From positions 1 to 12,638 of the forward strand of contig JAIELM010000319.1 of the NCBI GenBank assembly GCA_019752975.1: a stretch of 12,638 bases of DNA, written 5' to 3'. The notes below the pieces were generated by a model that saw nothing but the letters and a program-made list of their open reading frames with translations, had not been told where the DNA came from and did not search any database. Below are positions 1 to 8,559 of the stretch, piece after piece. The position numbers and the translations under genes were made by a program. Every line of letters starts with the position of its first letter. The stretch's first letter is position 1. This stretch comes from Undibacterium sp. Lineage in GTDB: Bacteria; Pseudomonadota; Gammaproteobacteria; Burkholderiales; Burkholderiaceae_D.

Positions 1-424
1 GAATCAAGCCTAATTTAACTTCACTCAGACAAAACTGTACACTCTCCGCCGCCACCACCGCATCACAAACAGCAACTAAACCCATACCGCCGGCATAACA
101 ATCCCCTTGCACCTGTGCCACCACTGGTTTGCTACAGGTATAAATGGTGTGCAACATGTTGGCCAATTGTCCGGCATCAGCTAAATTTTCTGCATGGCTG
201 TAATCGGCCATTTTTTTCATCCAATTTAGATCTGCACCAGCACAAAAGGCCACACCATTGGCAGCTAAAACAATGGCACGGATACTGCCATCGGTACTTA
301 ATTCCTTGAACACTTGTGTCAGTTCGGCTATCGTCGTCTCGTTAAAGGCGTTGCGTACCTCAGGGCGATTAAGAGTAACCGTGGCGACAAATTCTTCGCG
401 ATGTAATACTAGGGTTTGAAACAT
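1..424 (-). CDS. liuC: Methylglutaconyl-CoA hydratase LiuC, N-terminal part (cut by window edge)
   Basis: The first 141 residues of an enoyl-CoA hydratase/isomerase (crotonase) protein are present; the rest lies beyond the left edge. LiuC hydrates 3-methylglutaconyl-CoA to HMG-CoA in cytosolic leucine breakdown. Seen: the first oxyanion-hole segment FCAGADLNWMK (about residues 60-70), whose NWMK tail is typical of LiuC-type hydratases; the second oxyanion segment YAGGMGLVAVCD (110-121); and the catalytic glutamate in LSEVKLGLI (Glu135). The other glutamate of mitochondrial enoyl-CoA hydratase is replaced by Gly in AGGMG, so general crotonyl-CoA hydratase is less likely. The ATG is preceded by AGGAT at a usable distance. 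It lies downstream of liuB across a 253-bp gap, the order expected in a liu operon; liuD probably follows. The assignment within the crotonase family is inferred from motifs and context. Confidence 0.85.
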   Translation of the reverse strand, partial: MFQTLVLHREEFVATVTLNRPEVRNAFNETTIAELTQVFKELSTDGSIRAIVLAANGVAFCAGADLNWMKKMADYSHAENLADAGQLANMLHTIYTCSKPVVAQVQGDCYAGGMGLVAVCDAVVAAESVQFCLSEVKLGLI

Positions 425-484
425 AATGGATCCTGAATCATCAAAAAAATCACTGCAATTATTCAAGCTATTTATACGACTAAC

Positions 485-609
485 TTCACTTAAGCAGCTC
501 ACTAATACAACTCACTAAGTAAGCCATCTTTCCCGCATGTTTTTAGCGGGAATCTAGTGACTTTTGTTGAGTGATGAACGTCGCTCGATTGCTTAGTAAA
601 CCTAAGTGA
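485..609. repeat. Imperfect inverted-repeat stretch between liuB and liuC
   Basis: The 253-bp gap between liuB and liuC holds no convincing gene. It has nested inverted repeats: outer arms TTCACTTA (485-492) and TAAGTGAA (602-609), middle arms TCACTA (512-517) and TAGTGA (555-560), and a 7-bp central stem TTCCCGC/GCGGGAA (530-536 with 546-552) around a 9-nt loop. Just outside, GGAGC-G-GCTCC (622-632) is a small palindrome like the cores of REP-type elements. No T tract follows the central stem on the minus strand, so it is not an obvious intrinsic terminator. It may be a decayed miniature or REP-like element or an mRNA processing/stability structure; both are inference. Confidence 0.4.
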
Positions 610-677
610 ATAACATAAGATGGAGCGGCTCCTACCCAATTCACCACTCCGCCCAATCGCTCTAAATAATTACCACG

Positions 678-2300
678 TTACATCCTAAAGATACCGAACT
701 TCGCATCCGGTATCGATGCATGCAAAGCCGCTGACAAACCTAAGCCCAAGACCGTACGGGTATCAGCTGGATCGATCACGCCATCATCCCACAAGCGCGC
801 CGAGGCATAATACGGATGACCTTGATGTTCGTATTGCTCTTTGATCGGTTGTTTAAAAATGGCTTCTTCATCGCTAGTCCAAGTCCCTCCTTTGGCTTCG
901 ATACCGTCACGCTTGACCGTGGCTAAGACGCTAGCGGCTTGTTCGCCTCCCATCACCGAAATGCGCGCGTTAGGCCACATCCACATAAAGCGCGGTGCAA
1001 AAGCACGACCACACATACCATAATTACCTGCGCCAAAACTACCACCGATAATCACAGTAAATTTGGGAACGTTGGCAGTCGCCACTGCGGTCACCATCTT
1101 GGCACCGTTACGCGCAATACCCTCGTTTTCGTATTTACGCCCCACCATAAAGCCAGTGATATTTTGTAGGAACACCAGTGGAATTTTACGCTGACAACAT
1201 AGCTCAATAAAGTGCGCCCCTTTTAAAGCAGCTTCCGAAAAAAGAATCCCATTATTAGCGATAATACCGACCGGCATACCGTGGATATGGGCAAAGCCGC
1301 ACACCAAGGTAGTGCCATAGCGCGCTTTAAATTCATCAAAATCACTGGCGTCGACTATCCGCGCAATCACTTCACGCACGTCAAAAGGTTTGCGCGTATC
1401 GACCGGTATCACACCATATAATTCTTGTGCGGGAAACTTGGGTTGTTCTACCTTTTTCAACACTACCGTAGTCGGCTTGGTGCGATTAAGATGTGAAACA
1501 ATATTGCGGGCTAAAGAGAGTGCGTGCATATCGTTTTGTGCTAAATGATCAGCTACACCTGAGAGTCTGGTGTGAACATCGGCACCACCGAGATCTTCAG
1601 CACTGACCACCTCACCAGTCGCCGCCTTTACCAAGGGCGGGCCGGCCAAAAATATCGTGCCTTGGTCTTTAACAATAATCGATTCATCACTCATCGCAGG
1701 CACATACGCGCCACCGGCAGTGCATGAACCCATCACCACGGCGATTTGCGGTATGCCTTTGGCAGACATATTGGCTTGATTGTAAAAGATACGGCCGAAG
1801 TGATCGCGGTCAGGAAAGACATCTTCTTGATTCGGCAAATTCGCACCGCCGCTATCTACCAAATAAATGCAGGGCAAATTATTTTGCTCAGCAATTTCTT
1901 GCGCACGTAGGTGTTTTTTTACTGTCAGTGGATAGTAAGTTCCTCCTTTGACCGTGGCGTCATTACACACGATCACACATTCTTGACCGGCAACTCTACC
2001 TATCCCTGTGATTACCCCAGCACTGGGCGCGGCGTCCTTACCATTGGCCTCTTGATACATGTTGTAGGCAGCCAATTGGGAGAATTCCAAAAATGGCGTG
2101 CCAGGATCGAGCAAATTTTGTACCCGATCGCGCGGCAGTAATTTGCCACGTGCCAAATGTTTTTGCCGCGCCGCGTCGCCACCACCTAAGGCGATTTGAG
2201 CGATCTTATTTTTTAAATCATCGACGATCAATTGCATCGCCGCCGCATTGACTTTGAAATCGTCAGAGCGTGGGTTGAGTTTTGAGTCTAATGTAGTCAT
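678..2300 (-). CDS. liuB: Methylcrotonyl-CoA carboxylase, carboxyltransferase (beta) subunit LiuB
   Basis: This 540-residue biotin-dependent carboxyltransferase moves CO2 from biotin (carried by LiuD) to 3-methylcrotonyl-CoA, giving 3-methylglutaconyl-CoA in leucine degradation. Two crotonase-like halves are visible. The N half has [11 protein letters not shown] (148-158) and the oxyanion segment [14 protein letters not shown] (193-206). The C half has [16 protein letters not shown] (349-364), [14 protein letters not shown] (378-391), [16 protein letters not shown] (419-434) and [13 protein letters not shown] (447-459). The length, the QNITGFMVG and MGGEQAA stretches and the neighbours favour methylcrotonyl-CoA over propionyl- or acetyl-CoA carboxylase. 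No biotinyl or biotin carboxylase domain is present; that partner must lie outside, probably past liuC. The ATG at 2300 gives the usual N-terminus, but no strong Shine-Dalgarno precedes it. It lies 37 bp after ychJ. Confidence 0.96.
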   Translation of the reverse strand: MTTLDSKLNPRSDDFKVNAAAMQLIVDDLKNKIAQIALGGGDAARQKHLARGKLLPRDRVQNLLDPGTPFLEFSQLAAYNMYQEANGKDAAPSAGVITGIGRVAGQECVIVCNDATVKGGTYYPLTVKKHLRAQEIAEQNNLPCIYLVDSGGANLPNQEDVFPDRDHFGRIFYNQANMSAKGIPQIAVVMGSCTAGGAYVPAMSDESIIVKDQGTIFLAGPPLVKAATGEVVSAEDLGGADVHTRLSGVADHLAQNDMHALSLARNIVSHLNRTKPTTVVLKKVEQPKFPAQELYGVIPVDTRKPFDVREVIARIVDASDFDEFKARYGTTLVCGFAHIHGMPVGIIANNGILFSEAALKGAHFIELCCQRKIPLVFLQNITGFMVGRKYENEGIARNGAKMVTAVATANVPKFTVIIGGSFGAGNYGMCGRAFAPRFMWMWPNARISVMGGEQAASVLATVKRDGIEAKGGTWTSDEEAIFKQPIKEQYEHQGHPYYASARLWDDGVIDPADTRTVLGLGLSAALHASIPDAKFGIFRM

Positions 2301-2337
2301 ATTGTTTTTTCGAAATTTGAGTCAAAATGTCGAGATC

Positions 2338-2751
2338 CTATTTTTGTATCCCATCCACATACAGCCACTTCCCATCATATTTCACAAAGCGGCTGATTTC
2401 GTGCAGGCGATAGGCTTTACCCGCAATTTTATAGCGCGCTACAAATTCCACGATGGCTTCTTTCTCTTGCCCATCTTGTGAATTTTGCGACTTTTGAACT
2501 TGATGGCGTTTTACTTCTAAGCCCAGCCACTTGGTCGCGTCTTGATGCACAATACGTTCTTTGGGACAGGTTCTTTCATCCCATGTCGCGCGCAGGTACG
2601 CTTCATCACTGATGGTGTAAGCACTGTAACGGGAGCGCATCAAGGCCTCAGCATTAGGCGCACTCACCACATCTTGAATATAGGGAGCACAACAGTCGGC
2701 AAATTTTTTTCCCGTCCCACAAGGGCAACTTATTTCAGTTATTGAGTTCAT
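2338..2751 (-). CDS. ychJ: YchJ-family SEC-C motif protein
   Basis: This 137-residue small protein starts with a SEC-C zinc motif CPCGTGKKFADCC: Cys9, Cys11, Cys20 and Cys21 are the expected ligands. An NTF2-like YchJ middle region follows (MRSRYSAYTISDEAYLRATW; later VEFVARYKIAGKAYRLHE and GKWLYVDG). It belongs to the UPF0225/YchJ family, whose biochemical role is not established. It seems to lack the second, C-terminal SEC-C motif found in some homologues and ends directly after the VDG strand. A Gln/Ser-rich insert (about residues 86-96) interrupts the conserved domain. Its ATG lies 6 bp after the stop of the upstream acyl-CoA dehydrogenase, which suggests co-transcription and perhaps translational coupling. 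Nothing in the sequence ties it to leucine catabolism, so it may be a hitch-hiker. Confidence 0.9.
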   Translation of the reverse strand: MNSITEISCPCGTGKKFADCCAPYIQDVVSAPNAEALMRSRYSAYTISDEAYLRATWDERTCPKERIVHQDATKWLGLEVKRHQVQKSQNSQDGQEKEAIVEFVARYKIAGKAYRLHEISRFVKYDGKWLYVDGIQK

Positions 2752-2757
2752 GCGACT

Positions 2758-3888
2758 TTATTTCAAAGCTCTGGCGATCAAAATTTTTTGTATCTCGGAA
2801 GTGCCTTCATAGATTTGACACACGCGCACATCACGGTAAATTCTTTCTACCGGGAAGTCGCTCACATAGCCATAACCGCCGTGTATCTGTATCGCGTCTG
2901 AACACACCCGCTCTGCCATTTCTGAGGCAAATAATTTCGCCATTGCCGCTTCTTTCAAACACGGTTTACCTGCATCTTTCATGGTCGCCGCATGCCAAAT
3001 CAATTGTCGTGCCGCCTCTATCTGGGTCGCCATATCGGCCAATTTAAATTGCACCGCTTGATGATCAAAAATCGCACTGCCAAAACTGCGCCGGTCTTTC
3101 GCGTAGGCTAAAGCTGCTTCAAATGCGCTTCTCGCCATGCCCACCGATTGCGAGGCGATTCCTATCCGTCCACCTTCTAAGCCAGATAATGCAATCTTGT
3201 AGCCCTGCCCTTCCTCGCCGATCAAATTAGCAGCTGGAATACGACAATTTTCAAACAGGATTTGCGCAGTGTCTGAGGAATGCTGTCCCATTTTATGTTC
3301 CACACTGGCGACAATATAACCCGGTGTTTTAGTCGGCACCCAAAAGGCACTAATGCCTTTTTTCCCTGCCGCCTTATCCGTCACGGCCATCACGATAGCC
3401 ACATCGGCGGTCTTGCCGCTGGTGATGAATTGTTTGACGCCATTTAAAACATATTCATCACCTTCGCGACTTGCCGTGGTTCGTAGATCCGCCGCGTCGC
3501 TACCAGCGTGAGGCTCAGTCAGACAAAACGCTCCTAGCATCTCGCCCTGCGCTAGCGGACGCAGCCATTGCTCTTTCTGGGCGTCGTTAGCGTACATCAT
3601 GGCGATGCTACAAACGGGACAATTATTCACCGAAATGATCGTTGAAGTGCCACCATCACCAGCAGCGATTTCCTCTAATACCAAAGACAGTGACAGATAA
3701 TCCATACCCGCACCACCGAGCTCTTCTGGCACCGCAACGCCAAAAGCGCCTAACTGCGCTAGTTCTTTTAGCTCTTCCGCAGGGAAGTGATTCTCCCTAT
3801 CCCAACGCGCCGCATTAGGTGCAAGTTTTTCTTGTGCAAAGCTGCGTAGCGCTTCGCGTATCATTTCGTGTTCTGGCGTAAGTTGCAT
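2758..3888 (-). CDS. Acyl-CoA dehydrogenase, short-chain (butyryl-CoA-like) type
   Basis: This 376-residue FAD-dependent acyl-CoA dehydrogenase desaturates an acyl-CoA at C2-C3 and passes electrons to ETF. Seen: an all-alpha N-terminal domain; the FAD/substrate signature FCLTEPHAGSDAADL (about 120-135); QFITSGK; GGRIGIASQSVGMARSAFEAAL; and a C-terminus with IHGGYGYVSDFPVERIYRD and IYEGTSEIQ. The glutamate in YEGTSEIQ (Glu361) is the catalytic base position of short- and medium-chain enzymes. This differs from LiuA in the same cluster, whose base lies elsewhere, so the two are not redundant copies. Butyryl-CoA or a short branched acyl-CoA is the likely substrate; the exact chain cannot be read from sequence. 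A weak Shine-Dalgarno-like GGAT lies upstream. A 303-bp repeat-filled gap separates it from the thiolase gene upstream, so it may have its own promoter. Confidence 0.92.
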   Translation of the reverse strand: MQLTPEHEMIREALRSFAQEKLAPNAARWDRENHFPAEELKELAQLGAFGVAVPEELGGAGMDYLSLSLVLEEIAAGDGGTSTIISVNNCPVCSIAMMYANDAQKEQWLRPLAQGEMLGAFCLTEPHAGSDAADLRTTASREGDEYVLNGVKQFITSGKTADVAIVMAVTDKAAGKKGISAFWVPTKTPGYIVASVEHKMGQHSSDTAQILFENCRIPAANLIGEEGQGYKIALSGLEGGRIGIASQSVGMARSAFEAALAYAKDRRSFGSAIFDHQAVQFKLADMATQIEAARQLIWHAATMKDAGKPCLKEAAMAKLFASEMAERVCSDAIQIHGGYGYVSDFPVERIYRDVRVCQIYEGTSEIQKILIARALK

Positions 3889-3940
3889 ATTGCACTATCC
3901 GTAAAAAATTGTGAGTGTTCAGTCGCTATGAGAAAAAGTC

Positions 3941-4035
3941 AAAACCCCTCAACGTCGAGGCGTGGAGACGCGGAGAAAATCGGAGGAAACCTCTGCGCTC
4001 CTCTGCGCCTCGGCGCCTCGGCGTTGAAGGGTTTT
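3941..4035. repeat. Long imperfect palindrome (element 1) between thiolase and acyl-CoA dehydrogenase genes
   Basis: The arms 3941-3962 and 4014-4035 are 22-nt inverted repeats matching at 20 positions, with outer sequence AAAACCC(C/T)TCAACG. The sequence between them is also partly self-complementary and purine/pyrimidine biased (GGAGACGCGGAG on one side, CTCTGCGCTCCTCTGCG on the other), so nearly the whole element can fold into one hairpin. Both ends run into T-rich DNA: TTTTCGTTTTTT on the plus strand and TTTTGACTTTTT on the minus strand. That resembles a bidirectional intrinsic terminator. With element 2 it fills most of the 303-bp gap at 3889-4191, where no gene is seen. The ends resemble those of the other two elements here. 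Confidence 0.7.
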
Positions 4036-4087
4036 CGTTTTTTAATGAGTTATCATAGCGGCCAAATAATCACAAAAAATTTAAGCT

Positions 4088-4189
4088 AGAACCTCGCTTT
4101 ACAAAGACACAGAGATACTGAAAAAACCAAAGAATTTCTCCATTTTTTCTGCAAAACTCTGCCTCTATATTGAGAGGTCTACGTTTTTC
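4088..4189. repeat. Degenerate copy of the same palindromic family (element 2), directly after the thiolase gene
   Basis: The left end reads AGAACCTCGCTTTACAAAGA followed by CACAGAGA. The reverse complement of the right end contains TAGACCTCTCAATATAGAGG followed by CAGAG. The two ends are therefore imperfect inverted copies and share the CCTC...AGAG pattern of elements 1 and 3. It ends a few bases from the thiolase stop codon. It is more diverged than the other two, and assigning it to the family is a judgement made by eye. Confidence 0.5.
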
Positions 4190-4191
4190 TC

Positions 4192-5391
4192 TTACATCAA
4201 CTCTATCGCCATCGCTGTCGCTTCGCCGCCACCGATGCATAATGATGCCACGCCGCGGATTTTGTTTTTCGCTTTCAATGCACCAATCAAAGTGACGATG
4301 ATACGCGCACCGGATGCACCAATCGGATGTCCTAGGGCGCAAGCGCCGCCGTGAACATTGATTTGTTCATGACTGATCTCCAAGTCATGCATGGCTGCCA
4401 TGGCGACACTAGCGAATGCTTCGTTGATCTCAAATAAGTCTACATCCTTGGTAGTCCAAGCTATTTTTTTATACAGCTTTTCTATCGCGCCAATCGGGGC
4501 AATAGAAAACCAAGACGGCTCTTGCGCATGCGTTGCATGTCCGACGATTTTTGCTATCGCTGTCAATCCCAAGGCCTTGGCTTTCGATTCACGCATTAAG
4601 ACCAAGGCTGCCGCGCCATCATTGATCGATGATGATGAAGCGGCGGTAATCGTACCGTCTTTTTTGAAGGCTGGCTTTAAGTTAGGAATTTTATCTAGCT
4701 TGGCTTTTTTCGGACCTTCGTCAGTGTCTATCACGGTCTCACCAGCGCGGGTAGTGACGGTGACTGGGGCAATCTCCCACGCAAAAGCGCCACTACTGGC
4801 GGCGTTTTGCGCGCGCGTCACAGAGGCGATAGCAAAGGCATCTTGCGCTTCGCGAGTGAAGGCATATTTGCTAGCACAGTCTTCGGCAAACGTGCCCATA
4901 GAACGACCGCCACCGCTCTTTTCGTCACGTGAATAGGCATCTTCCAGGCCATCCAACATCATGTGATCTAAAATCTGACCGTGACCGATGCGGTAACCGC
5001 CACGTGCTTTAGGGATCAAATAAGGTGCATTGGTCATCGATTCCATACCCCCGGAAATCAAGACTTCATTACTACCAGCGACCAGCGCATCGTAAGCCAT
5101 CATGGTGGCCTTCATGCCAGAGCCACACATTTTGGACAGTGTCACCGCCGCCGTGGAAACCGGCAAACCCGCCGCCAACAAAGCTTGACGCGCCGGTGCT
5201 TGACCTTGGCCAGCCATGAGACAATTGCCGAATAAAACTTCCTCCACTAATTCAGCTGACACACCAGCACGCGCTACCGCAGCCTTGATCGCCACCGCGC
5301 CTAATTGACTTGCGGTGAGGCTAGCGAAGTCACCCTGAAAAGCCCCCATAGGGGTACGTGCCGCACCAACGATAACGATAGGATCATTCAT
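4192..5391 (-). CDS. Acetyl-CoA C-acetyltransferase (thiolase II family)
   Basis: This 399-residue thiolase reversibly converts two acetyl-CoA to acetoacetyl-CoA and CoA. Seen: the N-terminal start VIVGAARTPMGAFQG; the acyl-accepting cysteine in LSKMCGSGMKA (Cys89); GGMESMTNAPYL; the domain linking loop region MMLDGLEDAY; NEAFASVAM; and the C-terminal active-site residues His355 in GACALGHPIGASGAR and Cys385 in SLCIGGGEATAMA. Length and motifs match biosynthetic-type acetoacetyl-CoA thiolases (AtoB/PhaA-like) rather than FadA-type beta-ketothiolases. In this locus it could cleave acetoacetyl-CoA formed from the acetoacetate end product of leucine degradation. An AAAGGA Shine-Dalgarno lies upstream of the ATG. 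It starts 29 bp after aceK ends, which suggests co-transcription. Confidence 0.94.
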   Translation of the reverse strand: MNDPIVIVGAARTPMGAFQGDFASLTASQLGAVAIKAAVARAGVSAELVEEVLFGNCLMAGQGQAPARQALLAAGLPVSTAAVTLSKMCGSGMKATMMAYDALVAGSNEVLISGGMESMTNAPYLIPKARGGYRIGHGQILDHMMLDGLEDAYSRDEKSGGGRSMGTFAEDCASKYAFTREAQDAFAIASVTRAQNAASSGAFAWEIAPVTVTTRAGETVIDTDEGPKKAKLDKIPNLKPAFKKDGTITAASSSSINDGAAALVLMRESKAKALGLTAIAKIVGHATHAQEPSWFSIAPIGAIEKLYKKIAWTTKDVDLFEINEAFASVAMAAMHDLEISHEQINVHGGACALGHPIGASGARIIVTLIGALKAKNKIRGVASLCIGGGEATAMAIELM

Positions 5392-5420
5392 GGTCTTTTC
5401 CTTTAAGTTTTAATAGGTTG

Positions 5421-7190
5421 CTAAATCTGATTTTTAAATCTAATCTCTTGCGGGTAAGGAAAAATATCTTCTACCTTGCCATCTACTATTCTTTGCTTAC
5501 GTTCTTGCCAGTAAGCCGCTGTCAATAAGTCGGCATGGTGCTTGAGGAAGTAGCGTTTCACCTTAGCATTGCCCAACAAAAATGGGCCAAATTGCTCAGG
5601 AAAGACATCATTTTTCGCCACTGGATACCAAGGCTCAGCCGCCATTTCATCTTCGTCGTTACGCGCTTGCGGGATATGCCTGAAATTACAATCAACAATC
5701 AATTCAATTTCGTCATAATCGTAAAAAACCACGCGTCTATGTCGTGTCACGCCAAAATTTTTATACAACATATCACCTGGAAAAATATTCGCGCAGACCA
5801 ATTCTTTGATCGCATTTCCGTATTCGATAATCGCCTGTTCCATTCCCACATCATCACCGCGTTGTTCTGCTTCGGTCAGCCAAATATTGAGCGGTGTCAT
5901 TCTACGCTCTATGTAAAGATGTTTGATGATCACTTCATCTTCATTGAGTTCCAATATCGATGGTGCAAAGCGCTCAATTTCACTCAATAGGTCTTCGGAA
6001 AAACGCGCTCGCGGAAAAGCCACGTTCGAGTATTCCAAAGTATCCGCCATACGTCCCACGCGGTCGTGATTTTTGACCAGCAAATATTTTTCTTTAATCA
6101 GTGCCTTAGTGGTTTCCTTAGGCGGTGGAAAACTATCTTTGATCAGCTTAAAGACATAGGGAAAAGACGGCAGCGCGAATACCAGCATCACCAAACCACG
6201 TATGCCCGGTGCAACTTGTATCCTATCCGATGAATATTTTAGATGATGTAAAAAGTCGCGATAGAACAAATTTTTGCCATGCTTTTGCAAACCCAGCATG
6301 GTGTAAATTTCACTGCGCGGCTTACGTGGCAAGATGCTTCGTATAAATTGCACATAGGCCGAAGGCACTTCCATATCGACCATAAAATAGGCGCGAGTAA
6401 AGGAAAAAAGCACCGTGATATGCATGTTATCAAACAACACCGTATCTAAAACCAAGCCACCGGTTTTGCTGTGTAAAATCGGAATCACAAAGGGAATTTC
6501 TTGATTGCCGTTGATACTTTTGGCGATGATGTAGGCCGCCTTATTGCGAAAGAATAAGCTCGCCAACACTTGCAATTGATGATTGGGTTCCAACACCACA
6601 TCACCAAAATGCTGTTGCAAACGCTGTGCAACCAAAGCAATATCTCTCTTCAGATCGACGAAGGGCGTACTTAATTGAAAGTTGGTTACCAGACGTTGCA
6701 AACTAAATTGCAGGCCATCGCTACTAGGGTAATACACACGATAACTGGCGGGAGTGTCTTCACGTTCAAGATATTCTGTTGCAATAGCGGGTCGTACAAA
6801 GATGAAATCGTTATTGAAATAGGTTCGGTGCAAAAGTTTGGTGCACACGGTATTAAAGAAAGTCTCGGCCAACTCAGGTCTGAGGTGATCGATCAATAAA
6901 CCCATATAATGCAGCTTCACTTCACGCCAGACTTCATCACTTAAATCTTCGCGCTGATAGTCATCTTCTAGAATTTGCTCGCATTCTTTTACCCGCGTAT
7001 CGTAATAGGCGATACGTTCTTTAGCTGCCGCTTGCCCCGCCTTCCAATCCGCAGTTTCGAATCGCTGTTGGGCAAGCTGAGTCGTCTCTCTGAATAGTCG
7101 ATAATGCTTGTCAAAACCGTCGAGTATCGTCCTTGCAATGTCGAATGCAATTTGTGAAGACAATAGTTTAGGAAAGACGATTTTAGACAT
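5421..7190 (-). CDS. aceK: Isocitrate dehydrogenase kinase/phosphatase AceK
   Basis: This 589-residue bifunctional enzyme phosphorylates isocitrate dehydrogenase to inactivate it, and dephosphorylates it again. It thereby sets flux between the TCA cycle and the glyoxylate bypass. The N-terminal two-thirds is the AceK-specific regulatory region. The kinase-like part has [15 protein letters not shown] with the ATP-binding Lys348, [12 protein letters not shown] (426-437), [11 protein letters not shown] with Asp473, and VVFYDYDEI with Asp491 and Asp493. These match the E. coli active-site residues by motif. Translation could begin upstream at a TTG (7217), but that codon lies inside repeat element 3 and adds nine unconserved residues; the ATG at 7190 gives the family N-terminus [10 protein letters not shown]. 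No clear Shine-Dalgarno precedes it. aceBAK-type neighbours are absent: aceK sits inside the liu cluster. Confidence 0.97.
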   Translation of the reverse strand: MSKIVFPKLLSSQIAFDIARTILDGFDKHYRLFRETTQLAQQRFETADWKAGQAAAKERIAYYDTRVKECEQILEDDYQREDLSDEVWREVKLHYMGLLIDHLRPELAETFFNTVCTKLLHRTYFNNDFIFVRPAIATEYLEREDTPASYRVYYPSSDGLQFSLQRLVTNFQLSTPFVDLKRDIALVAQRLQQHFGDVVLEPNHQLQVLASLFFRNKAAYIIAKSINGNQEIPFVIPILHSKTGGLVLDTVLFDNMHITVLFSFTRAYFMVDMEVPSAYVQFIRSILPRKPRSEIYTMLGLQKHGKNLFYRDFLHHLKYSSDRIQVAPGIRGLVMLVFALPSFPYVFKLIKDSFPPPKETTKALIKEKYLLVKNHDRVGRMADTLEYSNVAFPRARFSEDLLSEIERFAPSILELNEDEVIIKHLYIERRMTPLNIWLTEAEQRGDDVGMEQAIIEYGNAIKELVCANIFPGDMLYKNFGVTRHRRVVFYDYDEIELIVDCNFRHIPQARNDEDEMAAEPWYPVAKNDVFPEQFGPFLLGNAKVKRYFLKHHADLLTAAYWQERKQRIVDGKVEDIFPYPQEIRFKNQI

Positions 7191-7206
7191 GGAATAAATG
7201 TTGTTC

Positions 7207-7327
7207 AAACCTCGCAACGCAGAGACATAGACACGGAGATAGAGAGATAGAGAGCAAAGGTACGGAGAAAAACAAGTTCTTTTCCGCTACCTCCACTATT
7301 TTTTGCTTTCTCTGTGTTGTGAGGTTT
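7207..7327. repeat. Imperfect palindrome of the same family (element 3) between liuA and aceK
   Basis: The left arm AAACCTCGCAACGCAGAGA (7207-7225) and right arm (7309-7327) are inverted repeats matching at 17 of 19 positions. The interior is purine-rich on the plus strand and includes two adjacent copies of AGATAGAG (7237-7252). It fills nearly all of the 143-bp gap between the liuA stop and aceK start. Any liuA-aceK read-through transcript would carry the hairpin, so it could tune aceK expression or protect the liuA mRNA end; that is inference. Confidence 0.7.
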
Positions 7328-7333
7328 TACGTT

Positions 7334-8518
7334 TTACTTGGTCTCAGCGAATAACTCACGCCCTATCAACATGCGACGTATTTCACTGGTTCCTGCGCCG
7401 ATTTCATACAGCTTGGCGTCGCGCCATAAGCGACCAACTGAGTATTCATTGATATAACCATTGCCGCCCAAAGTTTGGATCGCTTCACCTGCCATCCATG
7501 TGGCCTTTTCCGCGCAATACAAAATAGCTCCCGCGGCATCCTTGCGTAAGGCACGTACCGCTTCTGGTGTCTTGGCACGATCACAAGCCTGTCCCACGGC
7601 ATACACATAAGCCTTGCAAGCCATCATGGTGGAGTACATATCCGCCAATTTACCTTGCATCAGTTGGAACTCACCAATCGGCTGACCAAATTGTTTGCGC
7701 TCATGAATATAGGGGATCACCGCATCCATACAAGCTTGCATAATGCCTAGGGGGCCGCCAGATAATACCGTGCGTTCAAAATCCAAGCCGGACATCAATA
7801 CATTGACGCCTTTACCCAAGCCGCCTAGAACATTTTCCGCTGGCACTTCGCAATCTTGAAATACTAATTCTCCGGTGTGCGAACCGCGCATACCCAATTT
7901 ATCGAGTTTTTGCGCGATGCTAAAGCCGGGGTAATTTTTTTCTATAATAAAGGCGGTCATGCCCTTTGGTCCGGCTTCGAGATCACTCTTGGCATATACC
8001 ACCAGCACGTCGGCATCGGGACCATTGGTGATCCACATCTTAGTGCCATTTAATATCCAACGATCACCCTTAAAATCAGCGCGTAGTTTCATACTCACCA
8101 CATCTGATCCGGCATTCGGTTCTGACATCGCCAAAGCACCGACATGTTCACCAGTAATCAGCTTTGGCAGGTATTTGGCTTTTTGCTCTGACGAGCCATT
8201 GCGGTTAATTTGATTCACGCACAAATTGGAATGCGCACCGTAAGACAAGCCAACGGAGGCACTGGCACGCGATACTTCTTCCATCGCGATGATATGAGCA
8301 AGATAGCCCATATTCGCGCCACCGTACTCTTCGGCTACGGTCATGCCATGTAGACCCATCTCACCCATTTTGCGCCACAGATGCATAGGGAATTGATCGG
8401 TTTTATCCATCTCCGCAGCCAGTGGGGCAATTTCAGCGCTAGCAAACTGCTGTACGGCTTCACGCAAAGCGGCGATATCTTCGCCATGATCAAAAGTTAA
8501 TCCGGGTAAATGCAGCAT
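7334..8518 (-). CDS. liuA: Isovaleryl-CoA dehydrogenase LiuA
   Basis: This 394-residue FAD enzyme oxidises isovaleryl-CoA to 3-methylcrotonyl-CoA, the first step specific to leucine in this branch, with ETF as electron acceptor. The assignment within the acyl-CoA dehydrogenases rests on the catalytic base. Glu248 lies in [17 protein letters not shown], the isovaleryl-CoA dehydrogenase position, while the usual C-terminal base position is Gly in [11 protein letters not shown]. Also seen: [15 protein letters not shown] (129-143), [23 protein letters not shown], and [26 protein letters not shown]. The ATG at 8518 has a good GAGGAAA Shine-Dalgarno and gives the family start [11 protein letters not shown] longer reading frame from a TTG at 8572 would begin inside the operator and is rejected. 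It is first in line after the operator at 8571-8596. Confidence 0.96.
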   Translation of the reverse strand: MLHLPGLTFDHGEDIAALREAVQQFASAEIAPLAAEMDKTDQFPMHLWRKMGEMGLHGMTVAEEYGGANMGYLAHIIAMEEVSRASASVGLSYGAHSNLCVNQINRNGSSEQKAKYLPKLITGEHVGALAMSEPNAGSDVVSMKLRADFKGDRWILNGTKMWITNGPDADVLVVYAKSDLEAGPKGMTAFIIEKNYPGFSIAQKLDKLGMRGSHTGELVFQDCEVPAENVLGGLGKGVNVLMSGLDFERTVLSGGPLGIMQACMDAVIPYIHERKQFGQPIGEFQLMQGKLADMYSTMMACKAYVYAVGQACDRAKTPEAVRALRKDAAGAILYCAEKATWMAGEAIQTLGGNGYINEYSVGRLWRDAKLYEIGAGTSEIRRMLIGRELFAETK

Positions 8519-8559
8519 AATTTCCTCGTGGCGAATAGATGGTTTTAGTAAGTCCAAAA

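Noticed and set aside
4391..4936. 181-codon plus-strand open frame
   Set aside because: It is antisense to the well-supported thiolase gene and has no recognisable domain; it is a shadow of that gene's codon use.
5535..5990. 151-codon plus-strand open frame
   Set aside because: It lies entirely antisense to aceK, with no domain, no ribosome site and no independent support.
7191..7217. Longer aceK start at a TTG
   Set aside because: It lies in the left arm of repeat element 3 and adds nine residues before the conserved [10 protein letters not shown] start.
7237..7252. AGATAGAG duplication as a start of a tandem or CRISPR-like array
   Set aside because: There are only two adjacent 8-mers and no spacers; it is part of the purine-rich interior of element 3.
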